DNA from: Bradyrhizobium sp. cir1
GTDB lineage: Bacteria > Pseudomonadota > Alphaproteobacteria > Rhizobiales > Xanthobacteraceae
Assembly (NCBI RefSeq): GCF_014198245.1
Contig: NZ_JACIHE010000001.1
Coordinates: forward strand, 620,001 to 684,000
Direction of reading: 5' to 3'
Length of the DNA: 64,000 bases
The number at the start of each line of letters is the position of its first letter. Position 1 is the first letter of the stretch. Both the position numbers and the translations under genes were made by a program. A model generated the notes under the pieces. It did not search any database, was not told the DNA's origin, and was given only the letters and a program-made list of their open reading frames with translations. Of this stretch, positions 29,037-38,647 are shown in pieces.

Positions 29037-30371
29037 TCAGTCGGTCGTGATCGCCGTTTCCATATCGGTCGGATCGATCTGCTTGGAGAGGTTGGCGTTG
29101 AGCTTGTCGCGGTCGAGCTCACCCTCCCACCAGGCGACGATCACGCAGGCGACGCCGTTGCCGCACAGATTGGTCAGCGCGCGGCACTCGCTCATGAACT
29201 TGTCGATGCCGAGCACGATCGCCATGCCCGGCACGAGGCGCGGGTCGACCACCGCGAGCGTTGCCGCCAGCGTGATGAATCCCGCACCCGTGATGCCGGA
29301 GGCGCCCTTCGAGGTCAGCATCGCCACCACCAGGATGGTCAGCTGCTGGCCGAAGGTGAGATCGACACCGAGCGCCTGGGCGATGAACAGCGTCGCCAGC
29401 GTCATGTAGATGTTGGTGCCGTCGAGGTTGAACGAATAGCCCGTGGGCACCACGAGGCCGACCACCGACTTCGAGCAGCCGAGCCGCTCCAGCTTCTCCA
29501 TCAAGGACGGCAGCGCGCTTTCCGACGAGGAGGTGCCGAGCACGATCAGCAGCTCGTCCTTGATGTAGGCCAGGAACTTGAAGATCGAGAACCCCGCCAG
29601 GCGCGCGATGATGCCGAGCACGACGAACACGAACAGCGCAGCCGTGACGTAGAACGTCGCGATCAGGCCGATCAGGTTGAGGATCGCGCCGGTGCCGAAC
29701 TTGCCGATGGTGTAGGCCATCGCACCGAACGCGCCGATCGGCGCCGCGCGCATCACGATCGAGATGACGCCGAACACCGCATGCGCGGCGTCGTCGATGA
29801 AGCTGCGGATGGTGTGGCCGCGCTCACCCAGGCTCATGATGGCGAAGCCGAACAGCACCGAGAACAGCAGCACCTGAAGGATCTCGCCTTGCGCGAAGGC
29901 GCCGACCACGGTGTCCGGAATGATGTGCAGCACGAAGTCGACGGACTTCTGGCCGGCGGCCTGCTTGGCGTAATTCGCAACGGCCGCCTCGCTCGCCGCC
30001 GCATTGCCGAAGCCTGCGCCCGGCCTGACGAGATTGCCGACGATGAGACCGATCACCAGCGCGAAGGTTGAGACGACCTCGAAATAGACCAGCGCCTTGA
30101 CGCCGATGCGCCCGACCTTCTTGGCGTCCTGGATGTGGGCGATGCCGGAGACAACGGTGCAGAAGATGATCGGGGCGATCACCATCTTGATCAGCTTGAT
30201 GAAGCCGTCGCCCATCGCCTTGATCCACTCGTTGGTGGCGAACGATGGCCAGAGCCAGCCGACGATCGCGCCGAGCACGATGGCGATCAGCACCTGGACA
30301 TAGAGAATCTTGTACCACGGCTTGGCTGCGGCCGGCGCTGCCGGCGCCGTCGCCATCGTTGTCGTCGTCAT
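29037..30371 (-). CDS. dctA: C4-dicarboxylate/cation symporter (DctA family)
   Basis: 444 residues from ATG 30371, preceded by GGGGGAGTG. Family hallmarks are present: the serine-rich hairpin [20 protein letters not shown], the substrate motif [22 protein letters not shown], and the second hairpin [17 protein letters not shown], all within the glutamate/aspartate transporter fold. It imports succinate, fumarate or malate with H+ or Na+, the main carbon source of rhizobial bacteroids. There is no dctB/dctD pair beside it, so it may be one of several DctA-like carriers rather than the symbiotic one. Position near the amino-acid cluster suggests possible aspartate uptake. Confidence 0.93.
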   Translation of the reverse strand: MTTTTMATAPAAPAAAKPWYKILYVQVLIAIVLGAIVGWLWPSFATNEWIKAMGDGFIKLIKMVIAPIIFCTVVSGIAHIQDAKKVGRIGVKALVYFEVVSTFALVIGLIVGNLVRPGAGFGNAAASEAAVANYAKQAAGQKSVDFVLHIIPDTVVGAFAQGEILQVLLFSVLFGFAIMSLGERGHTIRSFIDDAAHAVFGVISIVMRAAPIGAFGAMAYTIGKFGTGAILNLIGLIATFYVTAALFVFVVLGIIARLAGFSIFKFLAYIKDELLIVLGTSSSESALPSLMEKLERLGCSKSVVGLVVPTGYSFNLDGTNIYMTLATLFIAQALGVDLTFGQQLTILVVAMLTSKGASGITGAGFITLAATLAVVDPRLVPGMAIVLGIDKFMSECRALTNLCGNGVACVIVAWWEGELDRDKLNANLSKQIDPTDMETAITTD

Positions 30372-30455
30372 CGTTTCACTCCCCCTCAAACATTGGGGCC
30401 AGCCAAGATCAACTTGGCCGGCCCTGTCAATTGGAACCGCTCGTGATTGCGCGTC

Positions 30456-31067
30456 TTACCCGCGACGGTCGACGAGCCGGCGCACCGCCGGCGTCAGCGT
30501 CGCGCCCAGCGCGTTCTTGACCAGGGACGCCGCAATGAACGGCGCAAGGCCGACCTGCCAGGCCTTGGCCACGCCAAGACCGAGGCCGAAGGCCAGCCAG
30601 CCGAAGCCAGCGGCCAGAATGATAACGTGACCGACGGCCATCGCGGCAAACAGCAGCACCACGCTGCGATCCCAGCCGCGCTCGGCAAGCCAGCCGGTCA
30701 CGAAAGCAGCGAGCACGAAGCCGAACAGATAGCCCGCAGTCGGGCCGACCAGCGGTGCAATCCCACCCACGGGACCGGCGAACACCGGCAGGCCAAGCGC
30801 CCCCTCGGCGAGGTAGGCAATCATGGTTGCGCTGCCAAGGCGCCAGCCATAGGCGGCGCCGATCATCAGCACCACCAGCGTCTGCAGCGTCATCGGCACG
30901 TAAGGCAGCGGCAGGTTCACCTTGGCCGACAGCGCCATCAGCGCGGTGCCGAGCGCGACCAGCACGACGGCGCGCAGTGCCCCGACGGTTTCGCCCGGAC
31001 GGGTCGGCCACATCAATGCGGCGAGAGGAGAATGCGTGGCGGCGGTGGGCGCGGAACGGTCAGACAA
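30456..31067 (-). CDS. bioY: BioY family biotin transporter S component
   Basis: 203 residues from TTG 31067 with GGAG upstream. Six hydrophobic segments and the BioY signature VNLPLPYVPMTLQTLVVLMIGAAYG, plus GPTAGYLFGF, identify the substrate-binding subunit of biotin ECF transporters. No bioM/bioN ATPase or transmembrane genes are adjacent, so it either works alone at low rate or uses energising subunits encoded elsewhere. It starts 33 bases after the aminotransferase stop on the same strand. The window also carries accB and accC, whose products need biotin. Confidence 0.93.
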   Translation of the reverse strand: MSDRSAPTAATHSPLAALMWPTRPGETVGALRAVVLVALGTALMALSAKVNLPLPYVPMTLQTLVVLMIGAAYGWRLGSATMIAYLAEGALGLPVFAGPVGGIAPLVGPTAGYLFGFVLAAFVTGWLAERGWDRSVVLLFAAMAVGHVIILAAGFGWLAFGLGLGVAKAWQVGLAPFIAASLVKNALGATLTPAVRRLVDRRG

Positions 31068-31100
31068 GTTGCACTCCGGAAGGCTGGCGAAAACTGGCGG

Positions 31101-32288
31101 CTATTTAAGCCAGTGAGCGATCCGGTCAACTGCCTCCCGCATCTCTTCTGCCGAACGGGCATAAGAGAACCGTATGAATGAACGGCCATGGATGGGATCG
31201 AAATCGAGGCCGGGCGTCGCCGCAACGCGCGCCTGTTCCAGCATCTGCTTGGCGAACTCGAAACTGTCCGAGGTGAAATCGGAGACGTCGGCATAGAGAT
31301 AGAACGCTCCGTCGGCCGGCAGGAACCTGGTGAGGCCCGCTTTGGGCAGTCCCTCGATCAGAATGCGCCGGTTTTCCTGATAGCCGTGCTTGATCTCCTC
31401 CATCTCGGCCGTGCCGTCGAAGGCAGCCTCGGCGGCGATCTGTGACAGCGCGGGCACCGAGATCGACAGGTTCTGCTGCAGCCGCTCGATCGGGCGCACC
31501 AGGATCTCGGGCACCACCATCCAGCCGACGCGCCAGCCCGTCATGCAAAAATACTTCGAGAACGAGTTGATCACGAGTGCGTGGTCCGACAGCGCCGCCG
31601 CCGTCACCGCCGGAAACGCATAGTCCAGCCCGTGATAGATCTCATCGGAGATGAAGCGGATCCTGGCGTCTTCCGCCGCCGCGATCAGGCCGGAGAGCGC
31701 GGCGCGGGACATCATAGTTCCCGTCGGATTGGCCGGACTGCCGACCAGCACGCCCTTCAGCGGCGCCTTGCGATGGGCGTCAAGCAGCGCCTCGCCGGTG
31801 AGCGCGTGGCGCGTCTCGTTCGTGGTCTCGATCAGCACCGGCTCGCAGCCGAGCGCGGTCAGGATGTGACGGTATGGCGGATAGCCCGGCACCGTCACGG
31901 CGATGCGGTCCCCGGGCTCGAACATCGACAGGAACGCGAGGATGAAGCCGCCGGACGAGCCCGTCGTCACCACGATCCGCTCGGGGCTGACGTCGCAACC
32001 ATGGACGTCGCGATAGTGCCGCGCGATCCGCTGGCGCAAGGAGGGGATGCCGAGCGCGGAGGTATAATCGATCCGGCCGGCCTCGAGCGCGGCATGGGCG
32101 GCCGCGATCGCGGATTTCGGCGCCCCGGCCGCGGGCTGGCCAACCTCCATGTGGATGACATGGCCGCCGGCGGCCTCGATTCGGGCCGCGGCGGCCATCA
32201 CGTCCATCACCATGAACGGGGGAACATCACTGCGGCGGGAGGGCTCGAGCCACTGCCCCAACCGGTTCCTCAATGTCGCATCCTGCAT
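31101..32288 (-). CDS. Class I/II PLP-dependent aminotransferase
   Basis: 395 residues. Fold type I features are visible: GSSGGFILAFLSMFEPGDRI, the NPTG motif in SPANPTGTMMS, DEIYHGLDY, the PLP-binding lysine in SFSKYFCMTGWRVGW, and the C-terminal Arg in SFIRFSYARSAEEM. It transfers an amino group between an amino acid and a 2-oxoacid; the exact pair is not clear, with aspartate, alanine or aromatic aminotransferases possible. It is divergent from the M48 protease and followed closely by bioY. Confidence 0.93.
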   Translation of the reverse strand: MQDATLRNRLGQWLEPSRRSDVPPFMVMDVMAAAARIEAAGGHVIHMEVGQPAAGAPKSAIAAAHAALEAGRIDYTSALGIPSLRQRIARHYRDVHGCDVSPERIVVTTGSSGGFILAFLSMFEPGDRIAVTVPGYPPYRHILTALGCEPVLIETTNETRHALTGEALLDAHRKAPLKGVLVGSPANPTGTMMSRAALSGLIAAAEDARIRFISDEIYHGLDYAFPAVTAAALSDHALVINSFSKYFCMTGWRVGWMVVPEILVRPIERLQQNLSISVPALSQIAAEAAFDGTAEMEEIKHGYQENRRILIEGLPKAGLTRFLPADGAFYLYADVSDFTSDSFEFAKQMLEQARVAATPGLDFDPIHGRSFIRFSYARSAEEMREAVDRIAHWLK

Positions 32289-32367
32289 CGATTTCTGCTA
32301 TTTCGCTGGCGGACCGGTCCGTCCGGTCCTTAGAAACGGGGCGCTTGCGCCCCAGACTGGCCGCATT

Positions 32368-32395
32368 GTACGGCTCATAAGGGGTACGGCTCATA
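32368..32395. promoter_or_regulatory. 12-base direct repeat upstream of the M48 protease
   Basis: GTACGGCTCATA occurs at 32368-32379 and again at 32384-32395, repeating with a 16-base period between the divergent aminotransferase and protease genes. It could be a tandem operator or a simple local duplication. Confidence 0.3.
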
Positions 32396-32502
32396 GGCCA
32401 TATCGCGTATCCGGTCCGCCGCCAATCGCCAAAACCAATCACGAAAACTGCTTTCCAAGTCCCAAGGTCCCTTTGCCGAGACCGTTTGACCAAGACCGCC
32501 TG

Positions 32503-33906
32503 ATGTTGCTCCAGACCGCATTGCGCAAGAAGGCCTCCGCCCTCACCGCCCTCGTCACGGCTGCGGCGATCGCAATGATGCCGCTCCCGGCGGCTCGTGC
32601 GCAGAGCAAGGGGCCGCCGATCCTGCGCGATACCGAGACCGAACAGCTCCTGCGCGAATATACCCGCCCGATCCTGCGCGTTGCCGGTCTGGAAAAGCAG
32701 AACATCCAGATGGTGATCATCAACGACGGCTCGTTCAACGCGTTCGTCGCGGACGGCCGCCGCATCTTCGTCAATTGGGGCGCGATCCTCCAGTCGGAGA
32801 CGCCGAACCAGATCATCGGCGTGCTCGCGCACGAGACCGGGCATCTGGCCGGCGGCCATCTGTCCAAGCTGCGCGAGCAACTCGCCAACGCGCAGACCCA
32901 GATGATCATCGCGATGCTGCTCGGCGCCGGCGCGATCGCCGCCGGCAGCACCCGCAGTTCCAGCAGCGCCGGCAACAACGGCCTTGCCAATGCGGGCGCG
33001 GCCGCGATCGCCGGACCGCAGGAGATGATCCGCCGCACGCTGCTGTCCTACCAGCGCCAGCAGGAGGAGAACGCCGACCGTGCCGGCGTGAAATTCCTGA
33101 CCGCGACCCAGCAGTCGCCGAAAGGCATGTACGAGACCTTCAAGCGCTTCACCAGCGAGAGCCTGTTCGCCGCGCGCGGCGCCGATCCCTATCTCCAGTC
33201 GCATCCGATGCCCGCCGAGCGCGTCGCGGCGCTGCAGGAGTTCGCCAGCAGCAGTCCCTATTGGGACAAGAAGGACGATCCCGCGCTCCAGCTCCGCCAC
33301 GACATGGTGCGCGCCAAGATCTCGGCCTTCATGGAACGGCCGGAGACGGTGTATCGCCGCTATCCGCAGACCAACGACAGCATGCCGGCGCGCTATGCCC
33401 GGGCCATCAGCACCTATCTGCACGGCGATCTGCGCAGCGCGCTCGCCCAGATCGATGCGCTGATTCAGGTCCAGCCCAACAACCCGTACTTCTACGAGGT
33501 GCGCGGCCAAGCGCTGCTCGAAAGCGGCAAGGCCGCCGAGGCCATCGCCCCCCTGCGCAAGGCGTTACAGCTCTCCAACAACGCGCCCCTCATCGAGATG
33601 TTACTTGGGCAGGCTCTGGTTGGAACCGATAATAAAGCCTACACGGACGATGCCGTTCGGATTCTCCGGGCCGCGGTGGCGCGGGAGCCCGAGGCAGTGC
33701 TCGGCTATACCCAGCTCGCGATGGCCTATGGCCGGAAGGGCGACTATGCCGAGGCGGATCTCGCCTCGGCGCAGGCCGCTTACTTGCGCGGCGACAACAA
33801 GACCGCCCGCGAGCTCGCAACGCGCGCGAAAACCCGTTTCGCCGTCGGCACGCCCGGATGGGTCAAGGCCGACGACATCGTGGCGGCCAAGCCGCCGCGC
33901 AACTAG
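32503..33906 (+). CDS. M48 family periplasmic metalloprotease with TPR repeats (BepA/YfgC-like)
   Basis: 467 residues from ATG 32503. A signal peptide (about 1-33, ending AARAQ) is followed by an M48 peptidase domain with the zinc motif HETGH at 110-114 and the downstream ligand Glu in QQEENADRAG near 188. The second half is helical with tetratricopeptide repeats (NPYFYEVRGQALLESGKAAEAIAPLRKAL). BepA-type proteins act in the periplasm as chaperone-protease for outer-membrane proteins such as LptD. It precedes a DsbA/ScsC-like protein, so two envelope protein-quality genes lie together. A repeat element separates them. Confidence 0.94.
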   Translation: MLLQTALRKKASALTALVTAAAIAMMPLPAARAQSKGPPILRDTETEQLLREYTRPILRVAGLEKQNIQMVIINDGSFNAFVADGRRIFVNWGAILQSETPNQIIGVLAHETGHLAGGHLSKLREQLANAQTQMIIAMLLGAGAIAAGSTRSSSSAGNNGLANAGAAAIAGPQEMIRRTLLSYQRQQEENADRAGVKFLTATQQSPKGMYETFKRFTSESLFAARGADPYLQSHPMPAERVAALQEFASSSPYWDKKDDPALQLRHDMVRAKISAFMERPETVYRRYPQTNDSMPARYARAISTYLHGDLRSALAQIDALIQVQPNNPYFYEVRGQALLESGKAAEAIAPLRKALQLSNNAPLIEMLLGQALVGTDNKAYTDDAVRILRAAVAREPEAVLGYTQLAMAYGRKGDYAEADLASAQAAYLRGDNKTARELATRAKTRFAVGTPGWVKADDIVAAKPPRN

Positions 33907-34008
33907 AGCATGATCCGGAAAAGTGCGAAGCGGTTTTCCGAAAAGATCATGCTCAAACGAAGACCTTAAGTGCGATAACGATTCAGTCGAATCTCATCGC
34001 ACCTTAAC
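33906..34008. repeat. Intergenic palindromic repeat (GCATGATC family), copy 2
   Basis: GCATGATC (33908-33915) and GATCATGC (33945-33952) surround the same CGGAAAAGTGCGAAGCGG core as at 17111-17210; a second weaker stem pairs the TTAAGTGCGAT side with ATCGCACCTTAA. It begins two bases after the protease stop codon and may protect or end that transcript. Confidence 0.75.
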
Positions 34009-34109
34009 GACAAACTAGAACGACGCCTTAAGACCACGACGTCACGACACCGAGCTTTGAGTCCGCCGGGACGTTTTCCGAAACCTGCTTTGGATAAGAG
34101 GATTTGCCT

Positions 34110-34877
34110 ATGCCTTCGCTGCGCCTGCTTGCCCCCGCGCTGTTTGCGCTCGCCATGTTCGGCGCAGCCGCGCCCGCGTCGGCCGACAGCTTCTCCGATG
34201 CCCAGCGCACCGACATCGAGGCGATCATCAAGAACTATCTCGTCACCCACCCGGAGGTGCTCGAGGAAGCGATGACCGAGCTCAGCAAGCGGCAGGCCGC
34301 GGCCGAGACGCAGAAGCACGAAGCCAGCATCGCGCAGAATGCGGAGGCGATCTTCAACTCGCCGCGCCAGGTCGTGCTCGGCAACAAGGACGGCGACGTC
34401 ACCTTCGTCGAGTTCTTCGACTACAATTGCGGCTATTGCAAACGCGCCATGGGCGACATGCTCGACCTCATGAAGAGCGATCCGAAGCTGAAGGTGGTGC
34501 TGAAGGAGTTTCCGGTGCTGAGCCAGGGCTCGGTGGAAGCGGCGCAGGTCGCCGTCGCCGTGCGCATGCAGGATCCCTCGGGCAAGAAGTATCTCGACTT
34601 CCACCAGAAGCTGCTCGGCGGCCGCGGCGCGGCCGACAAGGCGCGCGCCATGCAAGCGGCCAAGGAGGCCGGCCTCGACACCGCGAAGATCGAGAAGGAC
34701 CTCGCCAGCCCCGAGGTGCGCGCCACCATCGAGGAGAACTTCAAGCTTGCGGAGGCGATGGGCATGAACGGCACGCCGAGCTACGTGATCGGCAAGCAGA
34801 TCGTGATCGGCGCGATCGGCGTCGAAGGCCTCAGGGAAAAGATCGGCGTTGCCCGCTGCGGCAAGGCGACCTGCTGA
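34110..34877 (+). CDS. Periplasmic DsbA-fold thiol-disulfide oxidoreductase (ScsC/Com1-like)
   Basis: 255 residues from ATG 34110. A signal peptide (ending near ASA-D at 26) is followed by an N-terminal helical segment (about 28-85) rich in charged residues, then a thioredoxin/DsbA fold with the active site CGYC at 107-110 and the cis-Pro loop NGTPSYVIG. The N-terminal helix resembles the oligomerisation segment of ScsC-type disulfide isomerases, so isomerase rather than oxidase activity is possible. Two extra cysteines sit at the very C-terminus (VARCGKATC). A strong terminator follows. It acts in the periplasm on folding substrates. Confidence 0.93.
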   Translation: MPSLRLLAPALFALAMFGAAAPASADSFSDAQRTDIEAIIKNYLVTHPEVLEEAMTELSKRQAAAETQKHEASIAQNAEAIFNSPRQVVLGNKDGDVTFVEFFDYNCGYCKRAMGDMLDLMKSDPKLKVVLKEFPVLSQGSVEAAQVAVAVRMQDPSGKKYLDFHQKLLGGRGAADKARAMQAAKEAGLDTAKIEKDLASPEVRATIEENFKLAEAMGMNGTPSYVIGKQIVIGAIGVEGLREKIGVARCGKATC

Positions 34878-34896
34878 TCGACACGACATTGCGTTG

Positions 34897-34929
34897 AAAG
34901 AGGCCGGCTCCCAGCCGGCCTCTTTTTTT
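34897..34929 (+). terminator. Strong Rho-independent terminator after the DsbA-like gene
   Basis: AAAGAGGCCGGCT (34897-34909) and AGCCGGCCTCTTT (34913-34925) form a 13-bp perfect stem with a CCC loop, followed by an uninterrupted run of T to 34929. Confidence 0.95.
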
Positions 34930-35091
34930 GCGCGGGTTCGGACGCAGTTTGTCGCGATCCGGGCGAGACCGTTCATCCGGCGTTCAACAAACAAAGCTCG
35001 TCGGAACCTCCTGGAGTTCGGAACGACCGCGCTCTCCTTTCGTTGTCGGCGCGGGCAATGACGCAAAGAAATCACGTGAGGAGAGCTTCAA

Positions 35092-35901
35092 ATGACTAAT
35101 CGCTTTTTGGTCTCGGTTGCAGCCTTGGCGCTGATCGCCGGCACCGGTTTCGCCAACGCGCAAGGAACCGGAACCAAGGACTACGGGAGTGGCCAGCAGA
35201 CCCAGCACAGCACGCAGCCTTCTGGCGAGCGCAGCGGCTCCATGGGCAAGCAAGAGTCCATGGACAAGCAAGACAAGCATGACAAGGGAACGGTCGGTCA
35301 GGCCGGCGGCATGAAGGATCAGCCGAGCAAGGATCAGCCGAGCGCTCATGACAAGTCGACTCAGTCCGACAAGATGAACAAGGACCAGCCGGGTGCGACG
35401 CGTGAGAAGTCGACGCAGTCGGAGAAGTCGTCGACGGTCGGCCAGAGCCCGCGGAGCGACGAGAAGTCCAAGGGTAGCATGAGCAAGGAAACCGAGACCA
35501 AGGGCACCAAGGACATGAAGGCCCAAGGTCAGGAAGACCGCAGCGGTATGAATGCGCCTGGCCACCAGGGTTCGCAAACCCAGACCCAGACCCAGACCGG
35601 GACCGAGCGGTCGCAGACGACGACCGGCCAGGCTGGCGCGGCCGCCAAGCTCTCGACCGAGCAGCGCACGCAGATCACCTCGGTGATCCGCGAGGAGAAG
35701 GTGGCGCCCGTGACCAATGTGAACTTCAACATTGCGGTCGGCACCCGCATTCCGCGCGAGGGCATCGAGCTGCACGCCCTGCCGTCCCGCGTCGTGACGA
35801 TCTATCCGGAGTGGCGGACGTACAAGTACGTCCTGGTCCGCGAGCAGATCGTGATCATCGATCCGAACACCTACGAGATCGTCGCGGTTCTCGAGGTCTA
35901 G
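35092..35901 (+). CDS. DUF1236 domain-containing secreted protein
   Basis: 269 residues. A signal peptide (about 1-24, ending GFANA-Q) is followed by about 150 residues of low-complexity, highly charged sequence made of Lys, Gln, Ser, Asp and Thr (KQESMDKQDKHDKG, QTQTQTQTGTERSQTTTG). The C-terminal part is a folded DUF1236 region (about 185-269, IAVGTRIPREGIELHALPS and REQIVIIDPNTYEIVAVLEV). Function is unknown; such proteins are periplasmic or surface-associated and common in Bradyrhizobiaceae. The disordered half resembles hydrophilin-like desiccation or osmotic-stress proteins, an analogy only. A clear AGGAGAG precedes the ATG. Confidence 0.88.
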   Translation: MTNRFLVSVAALALIAGTGFANAQGTGTKDYGSGQQTQHSTQPSGERSGSMGKQESMDKQDKHDKGTVGQAGGMKDQPSKDQPSAHDKSTQSDKMNKDQPGATREKSTQSEKSSTVGQSPRSDEKSKGSMSKETETKGTKDMKAQGQEDRSGMNAPGHQGSQTQTQTQTGTERSQTTTGQAGAAAKLSTEQRTQITSVIREEKVAPVTNVNFNIAVGTRIPREGIELHALPSRVVTIYPEWRTYKYVLVREQIVIIDPNTYEIVAVLEV

Positions 35902-35921
35902 GGCTGATGACAACAATCTCG

Positions 35922-35947
35922 GGGGCGGGCAGCGATGCCCGCCCCTT
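35922..35947 (+). terminator. Rho-independent terminator after the DUF1236 gene
   Basis: GGGGCGGGCA (35922-35931) and TGCCCGCCCC (35936-35945) make a perfect 10-bp stem with a GCGA loop followed by only two T residues. It is 20 bases after the stop codon. Confidence 0.8.
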
Positions 35948-36127
35948 CAGCCTTTGGCCGGCAGCCATGCTTTGGACTGGTTAACAAGCAATTTCCGTAG
36001 CTTCCACACAGATTTTTGCACCCCGAATGAGGTGCCTGAAGGCTTCTCGGAGGTCCTTCAAGGCTTCCCCTAGGACGCTTTGTTACCTATAACCCCGCCA
36101 CGCCGAAGCACCTCTTCCGGGATTGGA

Positions 36128-36595
36128 ATGGCACAACCTGCAACCGACACGATCCTCGTTCTCAACGGGCCGAACCTCAACATGTTGGGGACGCGCGAGC
36201 CCGAGAAGTATGGTCATGCGACACTGGCCGACGTCGAGGCGCTGTGCCGAGAGACGGCGGCGACGTTCGGCCTCAAGGCCGACTGCCGCCAGTCCAACCG
36301 CGAGGGCGAGCTGATCGACTTCATCCACGAGGCGCATGCGCGCAAGATGAAGGGCATCATCATCAATGCCGGCGGCTATTCGCACACCTCGATCGCGCTG
36401 CACGACGCGCTGCTCGCGGTGCAGATCCCGACGGTCGAGGTCCACGTGACCAACATCCACGCCCGCGAGAGCTTCCGTCACCACTCCTACACCGCGCGCG
36501 CGGCCTTCGCCTCGCTGTGCGGTTTCGGCATCGAGGGCTACCGCCTCGCCATCCAGGGCCTTGCCGCCAAGCTCGGCATCAAGCCCAAAGCCTGA
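36128..36595 (+). CDS. aroQ: Type II 3-dehydroquinate dehydratase
   Basis: 155 residues from ATG 36128 ([16 protein letters not shown]). Type II signatures are clear: [18 protein letters not shown], the [16 protein letters not shown] segment, and [19 protein letters not shown] with the catalytic His. It converts 3-dehydroquinate to 3-dehydroshikimate in the shikimate pathway, as a cytoplasmic dodecamer in characterised members. The accB start follows 35 bases after its stop, and aroQ-accB-accC is a common alphaproteobacterial operon. Its own promoter should lie within the 180 bases after the DUF1236 terminator. Confidence 0.96.
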   Translation: MAQPATDTILVLNGPNLNMLGTREPEKYGHATLADVEALCRETAATFGLKADCRQSNREGELIDFIHEAHARKMKGIIINAGGYSHTSIALHDALLAVQIPTVEVHVTNIHARESFRHHSYTARAAFASLCGFGIEGYRLAIQGLAAKLGIKPKA

Positions 36596-36630
36596 CGCTC
36601 CCTTCCAACAGAACATTCGGATCAAACAAC

Positions 36631-37125
36631 ATGGCGCGCCAGCCAGACGACAAAGCAGCCACAAAGTTTTCCAGTGAGGATTCCGCGCTCGTCCGCGAGC
36701 TCGCCCTTCTGCTCGACGAAACCAGCCTCACCGAGATCGAGATCGAGCGCGCGGGGCTGCGCCTGCGCGTCGCCCGAAACATCAGCGTCGCCGCGACCAT
36801 GCCGATGCCGATGGCAGCCGCTCCCGCCGCCCTGCCCGTGGCATCAAGCACCGCCGCGCCGGCCGCTGCCGGCGCCGACCTGTCGAAGCATCCCGGCGCG
36901 GTGACCTCGCCGATGGTCGGCACCGCCTATTGGGCGCCGGAGCCCGGTGCCAAGCCGTTCATCGACGTCGGCACCAAGGTCTCGGTCGGCCAGACGCTGC
37001 TGATCATCGAAGCCATGAAGACCATGAACCAGATCCCCTCGCCGCGCGCCGGCACGGTGACGCAGATCCTGGTCGAGGACGGCCAGCCGGTCGAGTACGG
37101 CGAGCCGCTCGTCATCATCGAGTAA
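36631..37125 (+). CDS. accB: Biotin carboxyl carrier protein of acetyl-CoA carboxylase
   Basis: 164 residues from ATG 36631. An N-terminal helical region (about 15-55) leads to an Ala/Pro-rich linker ([16 protein letters not shown]) and then the biotinyl domain from about 90, with the biotinylated lysine in [11 protein letters not shown]. The usual EAMKMMN has Thr in place of the second Met here, a conservative change. It carries carboxybiotin between biotin carboxylase and carboxyltransferase in the first step of fatty acid synthesis. accC starts 58 bases downstream. Confidence 0.96.
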   Translation: MARQPDDKAATKFSSEDSALVRELALLLDETSLTEIEIERAGLRLRVARNISVAATMPMPMAAAPAALPVASSTAAPAAAGADLSKHPGAVTSPMVGTAYWAPEPGAKPFIDVGTKVSVGQTLLIIEAMKTMNQIPSPRAGTVTQILVEDGQPVEYGEPLVIIE

Positions 37126-37183
37126 TTGTTGAGGGCGCCAGCCGCCCTCGCCGCTTTTCGCGCGCCAGTCCCTCAAGGGCACC

Positions 37184-38539
37184 ATGTTCGACAAGATCCT
37201 CATAGCCAACCGCGGCGAGATCGCCCTTCGCATCCTCAGGGCCTGCAAGGAGCTCGGGATCGCGACCGTCGCCGTGCACTCGACCGCCGACGCCGACGCC
37301 ATGCATGTGCGCCTGTCGGACGAGAGCGTCTGCATCGGGCCGCCGGCGTCCAAGGACAGCTATCTCAACGTGCCCGCGCTGCTCGCGGCCTGCGAGATCA
37401 CCGGCGCCGATGCCGTGCATCCCGGCTACGGCTTCCTGTCCGAGAACGCGCGCTTCGCGGAAATCCTCAGCGAGCACAATCTGCATTTCATCGGCCCGAA
37501 GGCCGAGCACATCCGCCTGATGGGCGACAAGATCGAGGCCAAGAAGACCGCCAAGCGGCTCGGCATCCCCGTGGTGCCCGGCTCCGACGGCGCGGTCGGC
37601 CCCGACGATGACGCGATGGCGATCGCGAAGAAGATCGGCTTTCCCGTGCTGGTGAAGGCGGCGGCGGGCGGCGGCGGCCGCGGCATGAAGGTCGCGCACA
37701 CTGAGGCCGACCTCCAGCTGGCGCTGACGACGGCGGCCAACGAGGCCAGATCCGCCTTCGGCGACGCCTCGGTGTACCTGGAAAAATACCTCCAGAAGCC
37801 GCGCCATATCGAGATCCAGATCCTCGGCGACGGCCGCGGCGGCGCGATCCATCTCGGCGAGCGCGACTGCTCGCTGCAGCGCCGCCACCAGAAGGTCTGG
37901 GAGGAAGGCCCCTCGCCCGTGCTGGCCGCCGCCGCGCGCGCCAAGATCGGCGAGACCTGCGCGAAAGCGATGCGCGAGATGAAATATCTCGGCGTCGGCA
38001 CCATCGAGTTCCTGTTCGAGGACGGCGAGTTCTACTTCATCGAGATGAACACGCGCATCCAGGTCGAGCATCCCGTCACCGAGAGCATCACCGACATCGA
38101 CCTGGTGCTGGAGCAGATCCGCATCGCCGCCGGCGGCGACCTGCCGGCGAAGCAGGAGGAAATCCAGGTCATCGGCCACGCGATCGAGTGCCGCATCAAT
38201 GCCGAGAACCCGCAGACCTTCCGCCCCTCGCCCGGCCGGATCCAGCAATATCATCCGCCCGGCGGGCTCGGCGTCCGGATCGATTCAGCCGTCTATCAGG
38301 GCTACACGATCCCGCCTTATTACGACTCGCTCGTCGGCAAGCTGATCGTGCACGGCAAGACGCGCGCCGAATGCCTGATGCGGCTGCGCCGGGCGCTGGA
38401 CGAAATGGTGGTCGAAGGCATCGAGACCACGCTGCCGCTGTTCCGTGCCCTGGTGCGCGAGGACGACATCATCAACGGCGACTACCACATCCACTGGCTG
38501 GAACAGTATCTGGCCGGTAAGGAACCCGCCCCCAAATAA
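37184..38539 (+). CDS. accC: Biotin carboxylase subunit of acetyl-CoA carboxylase
   Basis: 451 residues, normal for AccC. The start [24 protein letters not shown], the ATP-grasp glycine-rich loop [14 protein letters not shown] near 160-175, and the catalytic segment [16 protein letters not shown] are all present. It carboxylates biotin on AccB using ATP and bicarbonate. It lies in an operon with aroQ and accB. In many relatives aat follows accC; here a three-gene signalling operon intervenes, 39 to 108 bases after the accC stop depending on the start codon chosen. Confidence 0.97.
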   Translation: MFDKILIANRGEIALRILRACKELGIATVAVHSTADADAMHVRLSDESVCIGPPASKDSYLNVPALLAACEITGADAVHPGYGFLSENARFAEILSEHNLHFIGPKAEHIRLMGDKIEAKKTAKRLGIPVVPGSDGAVGPDDDAMAIAKKIGFPVLVKAAAGGGGRGMKVAHTEADLQLALTTAANEARSAFGDASVYLEKYLQKPRHIEIQILGDGRGGAIHLGERDCSLQRRHQKVWEEGPSPVLAAAARAKIGETCAKAMREMKYLGVGTIEFLFEDGEFYFIEMNTRIQVEHPVTESITDIDLVLEQIRIAAGGDLPAKQEEIQVIGHAIECRINAENPQTFRPSPGRIQQYHPPGGLGVRIDSAVYQGYTIPPYYDSLVGKLIVHGKTRAECLMRLRRALDEMVVEGIETTLPLFRALVREDDIINGDYHIHWLEQYLAGKEPAPK

Positions 38540-38647
38540 ATCCCGCACCACCGGGAACCCGTTGCCTTCGCGGGCGTTTTGAGCAGCTGGGAGCTGTTCG
38601 AAGAAGGGGCGTTAGAATTCCATTGGTCCGCGCGAGGCGACACCGTC

